This document shows, one piece after another, positions 34,493 to 43,993 of a DNA stretch of 59,749 nt. A model generated the notes under the pieces. The model was not told the origin of the DNA and did not search any database. It saw nothing but the letters and a program-made list of their open reading frames with translations. The stretch comes from UBA3839 sp902776985 (lineage in GTDB: Bacteria; Bacteroidota; Bacteroidia; Bacteroidales; Bacteroidaceae). The position numbers and the translations under genes are program-made. The stretch's first letter is position 1. Every line of letters starts with the position of its first letter. The stretch is taken from positions 1 through 59,749 of the forward strand of contig CACYSD010000017.1 in NCBI GenBank assembly GCA_902776985.1, written 5' to 3'.

Positions 34493-35602
34493 ATGGAAGT
34501 AACATATACACCATGCTGCGGTGGCAGAGGATTAAGTGCAAAAGGCTGTCCGCGCAGCATCGACAAACTCAATAGCTACGACTGGCTTGCAGATCTTCCT
34601 GACAATGCCGATGCCAGTGAAGTGGTGGAAATTCAGTTCAAACCGCCACGTAAAGGTTATTTCATCAATTGCAACAAACTGGAACTGGTGAAAGGTGATA
34701 TTGTAGCTGTTGAGGCTAATCCTGGTCACGATATAGGAACTGTGACCATGACCGGAAGACTGGTGAAGCTGCAGATGAAAAAAGCCAATCTGAAGCCAGA
34801 TGTCGAACTTAAGCGTATCTACCGCAAGGCTCGTCAGGTGGACATCGATAAATTCAAGGAAGCAAAGGCGCACGAACATGAGACAATGATAGAGTCTCGT
34901 CAGATTGCCAAAGACCTGGGTCTTGATATGAAAATTGGTGATGTGGAATATCAGGGTGACGGCAATAAAGCGATTTTCTACTATATTGCAGACCAGCGCG
35001 TGGACTTCCGCCAGCTTATCAAGGTGCTTGCAGAACGTTTCCGCGTAAGAATCGAAATGAAGCAGATTGGTGCACGCCAGGAAGCAGGAAGAATCGGAGG
35101 AATCGGTCCATGCGGACGTGAACTCTGCTGTGCTACGTGGATGACCAACTTCAACAGTGTGTCAACCAGTGCCGCACGATTCCAGGATCTTTCACTCAAT
35201 CCGCAGAAGCTCGCCGGACAATGTGCTAAACTCAAGTGCTGCCTCAACTATGAGGTGGATCAATATGTTGAGTCGCTGAAGCAACTGCCTTCACGTGAGA
35301 TAGTGTTGTACACACAGGATAATGAATACTATTTCTTCAAGGCTGACATCCTGGCACACATGATTACTTATTCCACCGACAAGCACATGATTGCCAATGA
35401 GCAGACTATTTCCGCTAAACGCGCTTTCGAGGTGATTACAATGAACCGTAACGGTGAAAAGCCTGAATCGCTTATTGAAGGAGGTGCTCAAGTCAAGCCT
35501 GTGTCAACAGACCTTCTGGATCAAGATAACATTGAACGATTCGACCGTTCAAAGAAGAAGAAACACAACAAGCGCAAGCAGAGGAACAGAAATGAAGAGT
35601 GA
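34493..35602 (+). CDS. ricT: PSP1-domain protein RicT (YaaT)
   Basis: The 369-residue protein carries the PSP1 region (FINCNKLELVKGDIVAVEANPGHDIG, then FVRIEM-like KVLAERFRVRIEMKQIG). The conserved cysteines are in GPCGRELCCATW and AKLKCCLNYE. An extra Cys motif opens the protein (CCGGRGLSAKGC). In Bacillus RicT (YaaT) works with RicA and RicF in a complex that helps RNase Y cleave mRNA; that partnership is not shown in Bacteroidetes. The Lys/Arg-rich tail (KKKKHNKRKQRNRN) suggests RNA contact. The gldH start overlaps its last codons. Confidence 0.88.
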   Translation: MEVTYTPCCGGRGLSAKGCPRSIDKLNSYDWLADLPDNADASEVVEIQFKPPRKGYFINCNKLELVKGDIVAVEANPGHDIGTVTMTGRLVKLQMKKANLKPDVELKRIYRKARQVDIDKFKEAKAHEHETMIESRQIAKDLGLDMKIGDVEYQGDGNKAIFYYIADQRVDFRQLIKVLAERFRVRIEMKQIGARQEAGRIGGIGPCGRELCCATWMTNFNSVSTSAARFQDLSLNPQKLAGQCAKLKCCLNYEVDQYVESLKQLPSREIVLYTQDNEYYFFKADILAHMITYSTDKHMIANEQTISAKRAFEVITMNRNGEKPESLIEGGAQVKPVSTDLLDQDNIERFDRSKKKKHNKRKQRNRNEE

Positions 35603-36134
35603 TTGGTGCAGTAAGGTTGTAAGAATGATAAATGTAGCAGTTCTGTGCGTAACAGGACTGCTCGTTCTTTCATGCGTAAGTAAGGATGACAGCGCGACAA
35701 GGTTTCAAATGTCAATGCAGTCGGTTGATGTTGATGGCTGGGATTCACGCGACACTCTGGCTTTCGACTTGCAAACAGATTCGGTTGATATAGAAAACAT
35801 TAAATGTAAGGTTGTTGTACGCTCTACGATGGCGTTCCCTTATAAGAAATTGAATCTTATCGCTACTATTCAGTCTTTCTCCAAAGAAACTTCTTTGGTA
35901 AAATCACTTTCTTCACAGGAGAAGACTTCTTATCGCCTTACTTACACTCTCTATGGTAAGGACGGCAGACATACAGGGATAGGATTCCCTTTCTATGAAA
36001 ACAGAGTGGTACTGCCTACATTCAAAACCGAACCAAACCGCACTTACCGTTTGTTGATATCCCACCCCATGCGCCGCAATCTTTTGCCAGGCGTTTCTGA
36101 AGTGGGCCTTGATTTGTATAAAATAAAGAAGTGA
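35592..36134 (+). CDS. gldH: GldH-like gliding motility lipoprotein
   Basis: The start at MKSDWCSKVVRM (35592) overlaps ricT by 11 bp; an internal methionine 11 codons later would also give a lipoprotein signal, with lipobox LLVLSC. The mature part has the GldH pattern: FDLQTDSVDIENIKCKVVVRST, FPYKKLNLIATIQS and PFYENRVVLPTF, about 180 residues in total. GldH is needed for gliding in Flavobacterium, yet it is kept in non-gliding Bacteroidales, where its role is unclear; it may support protein export. The position after ricT is conserved. Confidence 0.87.
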   Translation: MKSDWCSKVVRMINVAVLCVTGLLVLSCVSKDDSATRFQMSMQSVDVDGWDSRDTLAFDLQTDSVDIENIKCKVVVRSTMAFPYKKLNLIATIQSFSKETSLVKSLSSQEKTSYRLTYTLYGKDGRHTGIGFPFYENRVVLPTFKTEPNRTYRLLISHPMRRNLLPGVSEVGLDLYKIKK

Positions 36135-36165
36135 GAGAATCTGTAAATCAGAAGGGGAGAGATAA

Positions 36166-38634
36166 TCAATAGATAAGTTTTACTGGTGAGCATAGTCCTG
36201 ACGGAACTGGCTTCCAATTATTGTAGTGTTCTTTCTTGTAGTTGAGGTCAACTACATTGATTTCCTTGAAATGTCGCCAAGGGATGTTGTAACGGTCCAT
36301 CTGCGCAATGCGGTTGGCAGGAAGGTTGGTGACATAGACATCAAGGCGATTCTTCCCTTTCTTTAGGTACGGTGAAATGTCGCAACGGAATGGCACAGCA
36401 AAAAGTGTAGCGACTTCCTTCCCATTAAGGACCACACGTGCTGATTCACGTACATCTCCCAAATCAAGTGTATATCGACATTCGTCGGATTTGGGAATAG
36501 TGAAACGGGTGGTGTAGTGGCGGTAAAAGTCGGAATCGCGCTCCTTCTCCTTTGTAAGTAATTTGAATTTCAGTTCCTGTTCATGACGGGCGGAGTTGAA
36601 GTAGTGATGGGGCTGTGTTTCTGCGAATGAGTCATCGGCTAATGTTCGCAGGATGATGCTTTCACCACTGGCGAGTTGCAGACGTATGCTATCGCCGGAA
36701 ATATCGGGGTGTGTCACTGCACCTGTCATGGGGTTGTAGAAGGCTGCATCAGTAAAATCCACACCGATTTTCACGTATTGGTCAACATTGTTTGGAGTTA
36801 GGTTGGAGATGAAATAATGATTGCCTTCAGGATTGGTGCGGCGGATGCAGGAGAGACCTGTCTCAAGTCGCATGGGTTCTATACGTCCGCCAGCTACAGC
36901 AAGGGCTTTGTCGTAGTTTTCAGCAAGGATAGCTTTCTCTTTCAGTTTTGCCAAAGCCTCGGTGAAGAGTTTCTGCTCATTGGCAAGACGTCCATAGCCA
37001 GGAACAGTTTCCGGCCAATGACCTACGAAGATTACACGTGTGCCTTGGTCTGCAATTGTGCAGAGACGGTTGATGGTTGCTACAGGCATGAAACGTACAT
37101 CTGGCACAATGATAGCATCGTAGTTGCGGTATGCATCTGTGAGCAGATAGCGGTCAGAGATATAGTCCACATCGTAGCCGCCTTTGATAATCTGCTGGAT
37201 TGTTGTGATGAACTTCGGCGCTTTCCTAGCCATACTGTGTATGTCGAACATGAGAAGTCTGCCTGGCTGTTCGTAAATCATGTCGTAGTATGGCAGATAG
37301 ACGAGGAAGTCGTTGTCTGGTTCTCCCCACTGAAGGAAAGACTGGCAACGTGCGATATAGTCGCAGAATGCAGGCATAGCATTCCATTGCGGATTGTAGG
37401 GTGTCATATCCACTGAAGCGTAGAAACGCCATCCCGGCCATGGCTCGTTCTTTGGAGAATAGCATGAACCATGGAATACGACATGGTTTACTCCTGCAAT
37501 GAACATCAGGTCAAGGTCGGGTTTACACTGTGACAGACTTGTGCGGAAATGCTCGGTAAGCCAAGTGAAGGTCTCACTTGATGTGAAAGGTTTCCCTGTG
37601 ATGTGGGCAGCAGATGAAGCGTATTTCAGCATGGAAATGTCGCTGTCGTTCTTCTTTGTGAAACCGGAGTCGGTGCGGAGTCCACGAATGCCGAAGTCGC
37701 TGAGACCGAATCCTTCACATTCAGGAATGTCAACGGCTGCATAGATGTCAATCAGGTTGGCAGGTGAACCGTGTGCCTGATTGCGGGTGATAGCACCAAG
37801 TTCGTGTGCCCATTCTGTCCATTGTTCAGTAAAGTTATGAAGAAGCAGTTCACCCAAAGTCTCGCGATAGTCGGAAAGGAGACGATGGTGATTGTCTGCA
37901 ATGGAATCGCTGACCATACTACAGAGACTATCGGATAAAAGGAAGGTAGGCAGGTGGTCTTCGAGCTTATAGCCGCGACGTTTTGCAAATTCGGTCAGAA
38001 GCTTTGGTGTCCAGTCTGCTCCATAGACTTCATAGGAGTCGTTGAAGAATGTATGTGGGGGCAGAGTGCGATAACGTATGAACGCTCCTCCGATATTAGC
38101 TAAGTAATTGCGTACGGCATCTGCATCGAAATGGTCGATGACATAGCCTTCGCCTCCAGGTGCGGCACGCTTAACTCGCTGTTTGGTGCGAGAAATTCTA
38201 ACGCTTTTATTGTCTGCGCTGACCTCTGCCTTGCAAGCGGCATCTTCAAGCGATACATTGGGACCACCGAACGGCCAGCCTGTACCTGTAGCCATGTCGA
38301 CTTCGATATTAAGAGCATTGGCGCGTTGAATGGTATAGTTGAGCATTCGCATCCATCGGACAGAGAGGAAGTCAATGTCGTTCTTCTCGTTGCCTTGCAC
38401 TCCGTAGATGGGTGTTATTTCTACTCCTCCAATTCCCACACGTGCAAACTCTCTGAGATTATAGTCAAGTCCTACAGAATCAACGGCAGAACCTAACCAC
38501 CACCATCGTGTGTAGGGACGTGCTTCACGATTGATGGGAATCCATTCCTGAGCGGAAAGAAGACCCCCTCTAACTCCCCCAAGGGGGAGGATAATGTACA
38601 GAGCGAATAGGGCAATTATACGGAGTGAATGCAT
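36166..38634 (-). CDS. GH106-type alpha-L-rhamnosidase
   Basis: Start placed at MHSLRIIALFALYIILPLGG (38634), which gives a signal peptide; the longer frame is non-coding upstream. The 822-residue product opens with RPYTRWWWLGSAVD, VGIGGVEITPIYGVQG and EVDMATGTGWPFGGP, typical GH106 starts. HFRTSLSQCKPDLDLMFIAGVNHVVFHGSCYSP and VYLPYYDMIYE follow in the catalytic core. The C-terminal part (YTLDLGDVRESARVVLNGKEVATLFAVPF) is a galactose-binding-like domain. GH106 enzymes split terminal alpha-L-rhamnose from pectins such as rhamnogalacturonan. The protein sits beside CE12 and GH105 genes, in line with this role. The signal region contains codons from a REP-like repeat. Confidence 0.87.
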   Translation of the reverse strand: MHSLRIIALFALYIILPLGGVRGGLLSAQEWIPINREARPYTRWWWLGSAVDSVGLDYNLREFARVGIGGVEITPIYGVQGNEKNDIDFLSVRWMRMLNYTIQRANALNIEVDMATGTGWPFGGPNVSLEDAACKAEVSADNKSVRISRTKQRVKRAAPGGEGYVIDHFDADAVRNYLANIGGAFIRYRTLPPHTFFNDSYEVYGADWTPKLLTEFAKRRGYKLEDHLPTFLLSDSLCSMVSDSIADNHHRLLSDYRETLGELLLHNFTEQWTEWAHELGAITRNQAHGSPANLIDIYAAVDIPECEGFGLSDFGIRGLRTDSGFTKKNDSDISMLKYASSAAHITGKPFTSSETFTWLTEHFRTSLSQCKPDLDLMFIAGVNHVVFHGSCYSPKNEPWPGWRFYASVDMTPYNPQWNAMPAFCDYIARCQSFLQWGEPDNDFLVYLPYYDMIYEQPGRLLMFDIHSMARKAPKFITTIQQIIKGGYDVDYISDRYLLTDAYRNYDAIIVPDVRFMPVATINRLCTIADQGTRVIFVGHWPETVPGYGRLANEQKLFTEALAKLKEKAILAENYDKALAVAGGRIEPMRLETGLSCIRRTNPEGNHYFISNLTPNNVDQYVKIGVDFTDAAFYNPMTGAVTHPDISGDSIRLQLASGESIILRTLADDSFAETQPHHYFNSARHEQELKFKLLTKEKERDSDFYRHYTTRFTIPKSDECRYTLDLGDVRESARVVLNGKEVATLFAVPFRCDISPYLKKGKNRLDVYVTNLPANRIAQMDRYNIPWRHFKEINVVDLNYKKEHYNNWKPVPSGLCSPVKLIY
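38565..38595. repeat. REP-like repeat inside the GH106 signal peptide region
   Basis: The minus strand reads ATCCTCCCCCTTGGGGGAGT followed by TAGAGGGGGTCTT. This matches the intergenic palindromic repeat at 10391-10432 apart from small indels. Here it is translated in frame as ILPLGGVRGGLL, at the end of the hydrophobic segment of the signal peptide. Confidence 0.75.
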
Positions 38635-38716
38635 AGTGCTATTTAGTATTATGTATAAATTGTGAGAACATAAGGAAACTATCCCCTTCCTCGCAGGGAG
38701 CATGGTGGAGGCTCTT

Positions 38717-40000
38717 TTAGTTCCCGTCAGGCTTTAGTGCCTCGTAGAAAGGAGAATCGACCCAGTGGAAGGATTCAAAAGAATCTGGTTGTGACGGGTT
38801 GTATGGCTTATATTCAGGACGAAGGTTACAGATAACGGGGAGGTTGAGGCTTTTCATTCCTTCAATGACCATCTTGGCAATCTCGTAAGCTCCGTAGGGA
38901 TTGAAATGGGTGTTGTCGGCTAGTGCTGTTGTCTGCCCAGGGAAGGTGTTTGCAGGGTAGTGAACAAAAGCCTTTGTGGAAGCCGGTTCTCTAAGAGTTT
39001 CATAGAAAGTACGTGTCATGTCGTGCAGTTCTATAACGCTCACTCCTTCACGCTTGGCAACCTCACGCATGGCATCGGGGTAGTCTCCGTGGGTTTCCTG
39101 TATGCGTCCGTTTTGGAACGAACGTCGTTGGGTAGGAGTTACGAAAATCGGTGTTGCTCCACGCAGACGTGCTTCATCAATGAATTGTTTCAAGCAGAAG
39201 GCGAAGTTATAGTATGCTCCAGCACCGGCGAACTTCTGCTTCTGGTCATTATGCCCGAACTCTACGAGTATGTAATCTCCTTTTTTCATCAAAGAGAGGA
39301 TTTTCTTCAGTCTTCCTGCAGCGATGAATGTGCTTGCAGTCTCTCCGCTTTCAGCATAGTTTGCAAAGCACACCTTATCGTTGAACCAGCGAGGAATCAT
39401 CTGCCCCCATGATGCCCAAGGCTCGTAGTCCTGATCCACGACTGTACTGTTGCCGCAAAGCCATATTGTTGTGACTTCGTCGGAAGCAGGCTCAATGCTC
39501 ACTTCAGATACTGCAGGATTGTCACCGCTGAATTCCAGAGTCAGACGGTCGTCCCAGTTGAGTTTAGGCTCTTCGCGTTTCTTGATGCGTACTTTGTCAA
39601 CAGCTTTCCCTTCTTTGTCGTAGATAACGGTATTGCGCTTGTTAACCACGAATGATATGGTGAGGAATTCTCCCTTGCGTGTGACTTCGTTCTCAATGAA
39701 CAGACGGCGTGACTCTGCTCGAACGGTGGTTGAACCTGCCTTGCGTTTGTTGCCGAGCGTTACGCTTACACGGTAGTTACCATCGGGGACAGCTACAGAG
39801 AGGAATGTGCTCTTGCTGCCTGCTGCGGTCTTTACGAAGTCGTAACCATAACCGCGTTCTACGTTGAATGTGTCCGCTGGCGTAAGATGAATGGCATTGC
39901 GGTTACGTCCGTCAAATGTGAATATGTATGATGTCTGTGCTGATAATGATAAAGCTGTTGCTGCTATCAGCACAATAATAGTAATTATTCGTCTGTACAT
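38717..40000 (-). CDS. CE12-type rhamnogalacturonan acetylesterase
   Basis: Start at MYRRIITIIVLIAATALSLSA (40000); two other methionines lie up to eight codons upstream and give the same signal peptide. The product (about 427 residues) has an N-terminal beta domain of some 170 residues, then an SGNH esterase domain. WLCGNSTVVDQDYEPWASWGQM holds the catalytic Ser, followed by NYAESGETASTF, VEFGHNDQ (Asn block) and ADNTHFNPYGAYEIA (Asp-His pair). CE12 enzymes remove acetyl groups from rhamnogalacturonan, which opens it to lyases and rhamnosidases. It is 82 nt from the GH106 gene, so joint transcription is likely. Confidence 0.87.
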   Translation of the reverse strand: MYRRIITIIVLIAATALSLSAQTSYIFTFDGRNRNAIHLTPADTFNVERGYGYDFVKTAAGSKSTFLSVAVPDGNYRVSVTLGNKRKAGSTTVRAESRRLFIENEVTRKGEFLTISFVVNKRNTVIYDKEGKAVDKVRIKKREEPKLNWDDRLTLEFSGDNPAVSEVSIEPASDEVTTIWLCGNSTVVDQDYEPWASWGQMIPRWFNDKVCFANYAESGETASTFIAAGRLKKILSLMKKGDYILVEFGHNDQKQKFAGAGAYYNFAFCLKQFIDEARLRGATPIFVTPTQRRSFQNGRIQETHGDYPDAMREVAKREGVSVIELHDMTRTFYETLREPASTKAFVHYPANTFPGQTTALADNTHFNPYGAYEIAKMVIEGMKSLNLPVICNLRPEYKPYNPSQPDSFESFHWVDSPFYEALKPDGN

Positions 40001-40042
40001 AATCATATAGTTAGTTTGCATCATGAATTCTTCATTGTTACA

Positions 40043-41047
40043 TCACTTCACTTTCAACGTTCTCAGTGCGGCTTCGAGGCTGCGGATGAGTTCACGTTTT
40101 GGTTTGTTGGGACGGTAAACGAATCCTTCAGCGACAATGACTCTGTTTCGTGTTGTGTCAACTTGGACGTATGAGATGAACGGTCCGCCCATGGCGTCGT
40201 GTTCCATGGCCCACAGTCCGCGTACTTCCTGCACGTAGTTGTTGTTAAGGTTAAGATCTGTCGTTACGAGGGTTGGTTTATATGTCATCATATACGGAGT
40301 CAGTCCGTCGTGTTCCTCTCCGGTGATATTTATTTTCATCACGGAATCTCGTTTGTTGGCGAAATAGTCGATAGTGAAAGTCTGGTTGGATGTGAAAGGG
40401 TAGCTGTACATGCAGAAGTTCAGGTAGTTCTCATGCTGTCCTTCACTTGAAGCCCAGAAGAAGTCTTTGCCTTTGAGTATGGCATTGATTTCCTGTGGTG
40501 CATATACTGTACACTGAAACATATCCTTTGCAGCTTTGGCAACAATGCCGCTGTGATTCTTCTTCAGACGCTGAGTGGCACGCTCAAGTTCCGCATCGTT
40601 GAAGATTCTTAATATCCTTTGCTTGCTTTCCGTGCATAGTTGAGCGAAAGATTCTTGTGTTGGTGCTACAAGTTGCACAATAATCTGCGGCTGGCAATAT
40701 ACATCGTGGGCAATTTGCATTTCTGCTTTGGTGTATTTCCGGTTAATGTCCACTTTGATGACATTGGAATAGCCGATGAAAGTGCCTTTGAAAGACACAG
40801 GATTGATGGTTGTTGTACGGAAGTTCTGCTCAGGCTGGTTGAGTGCTGGTATTTCTGCGTTGATGATGTCGAGAAGAGGTTCTCCGTCAGCAGTACTTAG
40901 CCAGTCCTTAGGTGCGACTACAAGCAGTTCGTAGGGTGAAGAGACAGCTGCACTCTTGCGTTTACCGTTATTGTCCCCGATATTGCACGAAACGAAAGAG
41001 GAAGCAATAGTCAGTAATAATATTATATGTGATATGGTGCGTGACAT
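40043..41047 (-). CDS. DUF4837 lipoprotein
   Basis: Start at MSRTISHIILLLTIASSFVSC (41047); two codons further out is another ATG. The lipidated Cys is followed by NIGDNNGKRKS. The mature part matches DUF4837 in its motifs: SPYELLVVAPKDWLSTADGEPL, PALNQPEQNFRTTTI and FKGTFIGYSNVIKVDI. Further on are FWASSEGQHENYLNFCMYSYP and EVRGLWAMEHDAMGGPFISY. The family is confined to Bacteroidetes and its function is unknown. It interrupts the pectin-type CAZyme genes on the same strand, which may be chance or may place it on the same transcript. Confidence 0.85.
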   Translation of the reverse strand: MSRTISHIILLLTIASSFVSCNIGDNNGKRKSAAVSSPYELLVVAPKDWLSTADGEPLLDIINAEIPALNQPEQNFRTTTINPVSFKGTFIGYSNVIKVDINRKYTKAEMQIAHDVYCQPQIIVQLVAPTQESFAQLCTESKQRILRIFNDAELERATQRLKKNHSGIVAKAAKDMFQCTVYAPQEINAILKGKDFFWASSEGQHENYLNFCMYSYPFTSNQTFTIDYFANKRDSVMKINITGEEHDGLTPYMMTYKPTLVTTDLNLNNNYVQEVRGLWAMEHDAMGGPFISYVQVDTTRNRVIVAEGFVYRPNKPKRELIRSLEAALRTLKVK

Positions 41048-41062
41048 ATACATTCAGATAAT

Positions 41063-42310
41063 TTATTTGCAGAGATTATACACTTCGCAGCCTGCCAGCA
41101 GGAAGCAACCGAGACCGTAGTCGTCGAAGTCTGGTTCGATGTTCCGTCCAACGGGTTGTGAGTCTTTAGGCTCTTTACCTGTTCCCTGAACAAAATGCAG
41201 GAATCCGTCTTTACGCAGGCATTTCTTCACCATCTTCTTCCAGGTTTTTGCTATGATGGGTTCGAATTTCTCCTTGGGAAGGATGTCATTGTTCACACCC
41301 CATGCCATTCCGTAGATAAAGAGTGCGGTGCCGGTGAGTTCGGGACCTCCGAAATTACTGCTGTCGTGAAGGCTGACATTCCAGAAAGTGTCGGAACGCT
41401 GGCATTTAAGCAGAGCTTCTGTCATTTCTAGGAAGTCTGCCTTGTAGTCGTTGAAGTGGAATTCCTCAGGTATATTCCCGAATTGGGATTTGTAGAGCAG
41501 AGCCGATTCCATAGCTCTTACGAGGGCAGCATAAACCCATCCGTTGCCTCTACTCCAATAACAGTTCTTGCCGTTAGGTTCTGCGTATGGAGGAACAAAG
41601 TCGTGGTCGCGCCACCACAGGTGTTCGTCTTTGTTGTAAAGTCCGCCAGCCAGTGAATCGCGTGTCCACAGATACATGTGGTAGCCGTGTTCAGCATAAG
41701 AGAGGTCAACGCTTTCGTCTCCATTTATAATGGCAAGGGTAACGGGCAGTTTTGTAAGTACTGGCAAGCCCATCTGTATAGCGTCAATCCATGTCCAGTC
41801 GTGAAACGAGTTAACTCCGTATCGTGCCTTTGTTGCCGGTGTGAGAGATTCGGGAGCAGGGTGGAGCAGATTGTTCATACATAGGATGGTGGGTGTGAGT
41901 GCTGCTTCCCTTTCTTCGCTTAATGGGTAGATATTGTACTGCACATTCATGTCGAGATATGTCTGACAGCAGCAGTAGTCGTCAGCGTCTCGTGTATAGA
42001 CTCCGTTGCGTGGAGAGAATTTGTGGAATCTTGCCCAGCATATGACGTAGTCGCGGTTTTCCTCCTTGAGGTCTATGCTGTTGAGAGCCATAAGTCCTTC
42101 GAAGTACACACCTCGTGTCCATAGGTTGCTGGGACGTTCCTTCTTTACGAATGTAGGAATGGTGGGATCGGGATACTTTTGCAGGAAATAGTCGTTGGCG
42201 CAGTGCATGGCTTGCAGGACGTCGCCTGGTTTTGGCAATTTCTGTGCAGATACTTGTGCCGTGGCTGCGGATATTGTAAGCAGAAGTATGGCAATGATAG
42301 TTCGTTTCAT
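41063..42310 (-). CDS. GH105 unsaturated rhamnogalacturonyl hydrolase
   Basis: The 415-residue product has a signal peptide (MKRTIIAILLLTISAATAQVSA). The (alpha/alpha)6 barrel shows family landmarks: LWTRGVYFEGLMAL, FHDWTWIDAIQMGLPVL (candidate catalytic Asp), YWSRGNGWVYAALVRAMES and LTGTALFIYGMAWGVN. The ending DDYGLGCFLLAGCEV is also typical. GH105 enzymes remove the 4,5-unsaturated galacturonyl residue left on rhamnogalacturonan oligosaccharides by lyases. Together with the GH106 and CE12 genes it forms a set for rhamnogalacturonan-I breakdown in the periplasm. No lyase was seen in the window. Confidence 0.92.
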   Translation of the reverse strand: MKRTIIAILLLTISAATAQVSAQKLPKPGDVLQAMHCANDYFLQKYPDPTIPTFVKKERPSNLWTRGVYFEGLMALNSIDLKEENRDYVICWARFHKFSPRNGVYTRDADDYCCCQTYLDMNVQYNIYPLSEEREAALTPTILCMNNLLHPAPESLTPATKARYGVNSFHDWTWIDAIQMGLPVLTKLPVTLAIINGDESVDLSYAEHGYHMYLWTRDSLAGGLYNKDEHLWWRDHDFVPPYAEPNGKNCYWSRGNGWVYAALVRAMESALLYKSQFGNIPEEFHFNDYKADFLEMTEALLKCQRSDTFWNVSLHDSSNFGGPELTGTALFIYGMAWGVNNDILPKEKFEPIIAKTWKKMVKKCLRKDGFLHFVQGTGKEPKDSQPVGRNIEPDFDDYGLGCFLLAGCEVYNLCK

Positions 42311-42338
42311 AGTTTGTAGTTGGTTGATAATGCAGTTT

Positions 42339-43106
42339 TTACATTATGGTGTTGAGGAAGCGTTCGAGTTCCTCCTGATTGATGTTGATTTTGAACTCTG
42401 CATGCTGTGCCAGAGTGATTTTTCCTGTCTCCTCGCTGACTATGATGGCTAAGGCATCGCTGTGTTGGGTGATGCCCAGTGCGGCACGGTGGCGCAGACC
42501 CAGTTCCTTGGGGATGTTGGTGTTGTGGCTAACTGGCAGGATGCACGATGCTGCCACGATTCGGTCATGGGATATGACCATGGCTCCGTCGTGCAAGGGT
42601 GAGTTCTTGAAGAAGATATTCTTGATGAGTTGTGCGTTGATATTGGCATCGATTGTTTCTCCTGTTGCTACTATATCGCGCAGCGACATATTCTGCTCAA
42701 TGATTATCAATGCACCTACTTTGTTGTTGCTCATGTGTGCCACAGCCCTGACTATCTGCATGATGGCAGGATTCTCCATATCGTTCTCCTGCGAACGCTT
42801 ACGTGAGAAAAGGCGTGTTATAATTGCAAAGCGGTTGTTCGTTCCAATGGTCAGGAAGAAGCGGCGGATGTCTTCCTGGAAGAGGATAATGAGTGCCAAA
42901 ACACCCACACTTACGAGTTTGTCGAAGATAGAACCGAGCAGTTTCATGCGGAAAACCTGTGAAACCACAATCCAGGTGATGATGAATATGAGTAGTCCGT
43001 AGAAGACATTGAGTGAACCTGATGTCTTCATCAGCTTATACATGTAGTATAGCAGGAATGCTACGCATAGTATGTCAATGGCGTCTTTTAATCCAAATTC
43101 TATCAT
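42339..43106 (-). CDS. cdaA: CdaA-type diadenylate cyclase
   Basis: The 255-residue protein has three N-terminal membrane helices (residues about 10-85) followed by a DisA_N domain. The catalytic motifs NSPLHDGAMVI (DGA) and LGLRHRAALGITQHSDALAIIVSEE (RHR) are complete. It makes cyclic di-AMP from two ATP at the inner face of the membrane; c-di-AMP controls potassium and wall homeostasis in many bacteria. The length is normal for CdaA. It lies downstream of folP on the same strand with a 44-nt gap, the usual order in Bacteroidetes, and only 28 nt before GH105. Confidence 0.95.
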   Translation of the reverse strand: MIEFGLKDAIDILCVAFLLYYMYKLMKTSGSLNVFYGLLIFIITWIVVSQVFRMKLLGSIFDKLVSVGVLALIILFQEDIRRFFLTIGTNNRFAIITRLFSRKRSQENDMENPAIMQIVRAVAHMSNNKVGALIIIEQNMSLRDIVATGETIDANINAQLIKNIFFKNSPLHDGAMVISHDRIVAASCILPVSHNTNIPKELGLRHRAALGITQHSDALAIIVSEETGKITLAQHAEFKININQEELERFLNTIM

Positions 43107-43150
43107 TTGATATGAGTTTGTAATTATGTAATTGTCTAATTGTAAATAGT

Positions 43151-43975
43151 CTAATTGTCAAATTCTTTTATCTTTTGGTGTATGGTGATGGTTTCAACGG
43201 CTTCTCTCACATCGTGGACTCTGAGAATGTCTGCACAATGCTTGGAGAGGATGTACGAATGTACTGCTGTAGTTGCATTGAGCGACTGTTGAGGAGTGAT
43301 GTTTAGCAGACGGTGCATCATGCTTTTACGCGAAATGCCTATTAGCAGAGGCAGTTCGAAGACTTTCAGTTCGTCAAGTCGTGTAAGAATCTGGTAGTTC
43401 TGGTCAAGTGTCTTGCCGAAACCGAATCCAGGATCAAGCAGAATGTCTTTCTGTCCCAGGCTGCGCAACTCTTCGATGCGGCGGGCGAAGCGCAGAATCA
43501 TGGAGTCAACTATGTCTGTCCCTTCGTCGTGGTTCCCTTCGTCGGAGAGAACGTAAGGAACTCCGAGACTTGCTACAGTGCTGAACATCTGCTTGTCTAT
43601 TATTCCTCCTGATATGTCGTTGATGATAGCCACACCATACTCTTCGACTGCCATTCGGGCAACGTCTGCCCTGAACGTGTCGACACTCAATACAGCCTGT
43701 GGCTCCGCTTTCGTCACAGTGGCGAGACATGAGCGCAAACGAACCATTTCCTCCGCTTCGGAGACTTCTGACGCTCCAGGTCGGGTGCTTACCGCTCCTA
43801 TGTCAATAATTGCAGCTCCTTCATCGAGCAATTGTCTAAGTCGTTGCTCTGTGGAAACTGAATCTGTGGTACGACTTTGCTGATAGAAAGAGTCGGGTGT
43901 GGCGTTGATTATTCCCATCACCTTTGGAGTCGTCAAATCGAACAGTTGCCCGTTTATGTTTATTGAGTGTTGCAT
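43151..43975 (-). CDS. folP: dihydropteroate synthase
   Basis: Start at MQHSININGQLFD (43975); the longer frame upstream reads through the promoter. The 274-residue TIM barrel condenses p-aminobenzoate with dihydropterin pyrophosphate in folate synthesis. VMGIINATPDSF binds pyrophosphate and pterin. IIDIGAVSTRPGASEV, VLSVDTFRADVA, AIINDISGG, LDPGFGFGKT and LLIGISRKSM complete the active site. It is divergent from murF, sharing a short promoter region. Confidence 0.95.
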   Translation of the reverse strand: MQHSININGQLFDLTTPKVMGIINATPDSFYQQSRTTDSVSTEQRLRQLLDEGAAIIDIGAVSTRPGASEVSEAEEMVRLRSCLATVTKAEPQAVLSVDTFRADVARMAVEEYGVAIINDISGGIIDKQMFSTVASLGVPYVLSDEGNHDEGTDIVDSMILRFARRIEELRSLGQKDILLDPGFGFGKTLDQNYQILTRLDELKVFELPLLIGISRKSMMHRLLNITPQQSLNATTAVHSYILSKHCADILRVHDVREAVETITIHQKIKEFDN

Positions 43976-43993
43976 CAGTCTGTAATTTTTTGG

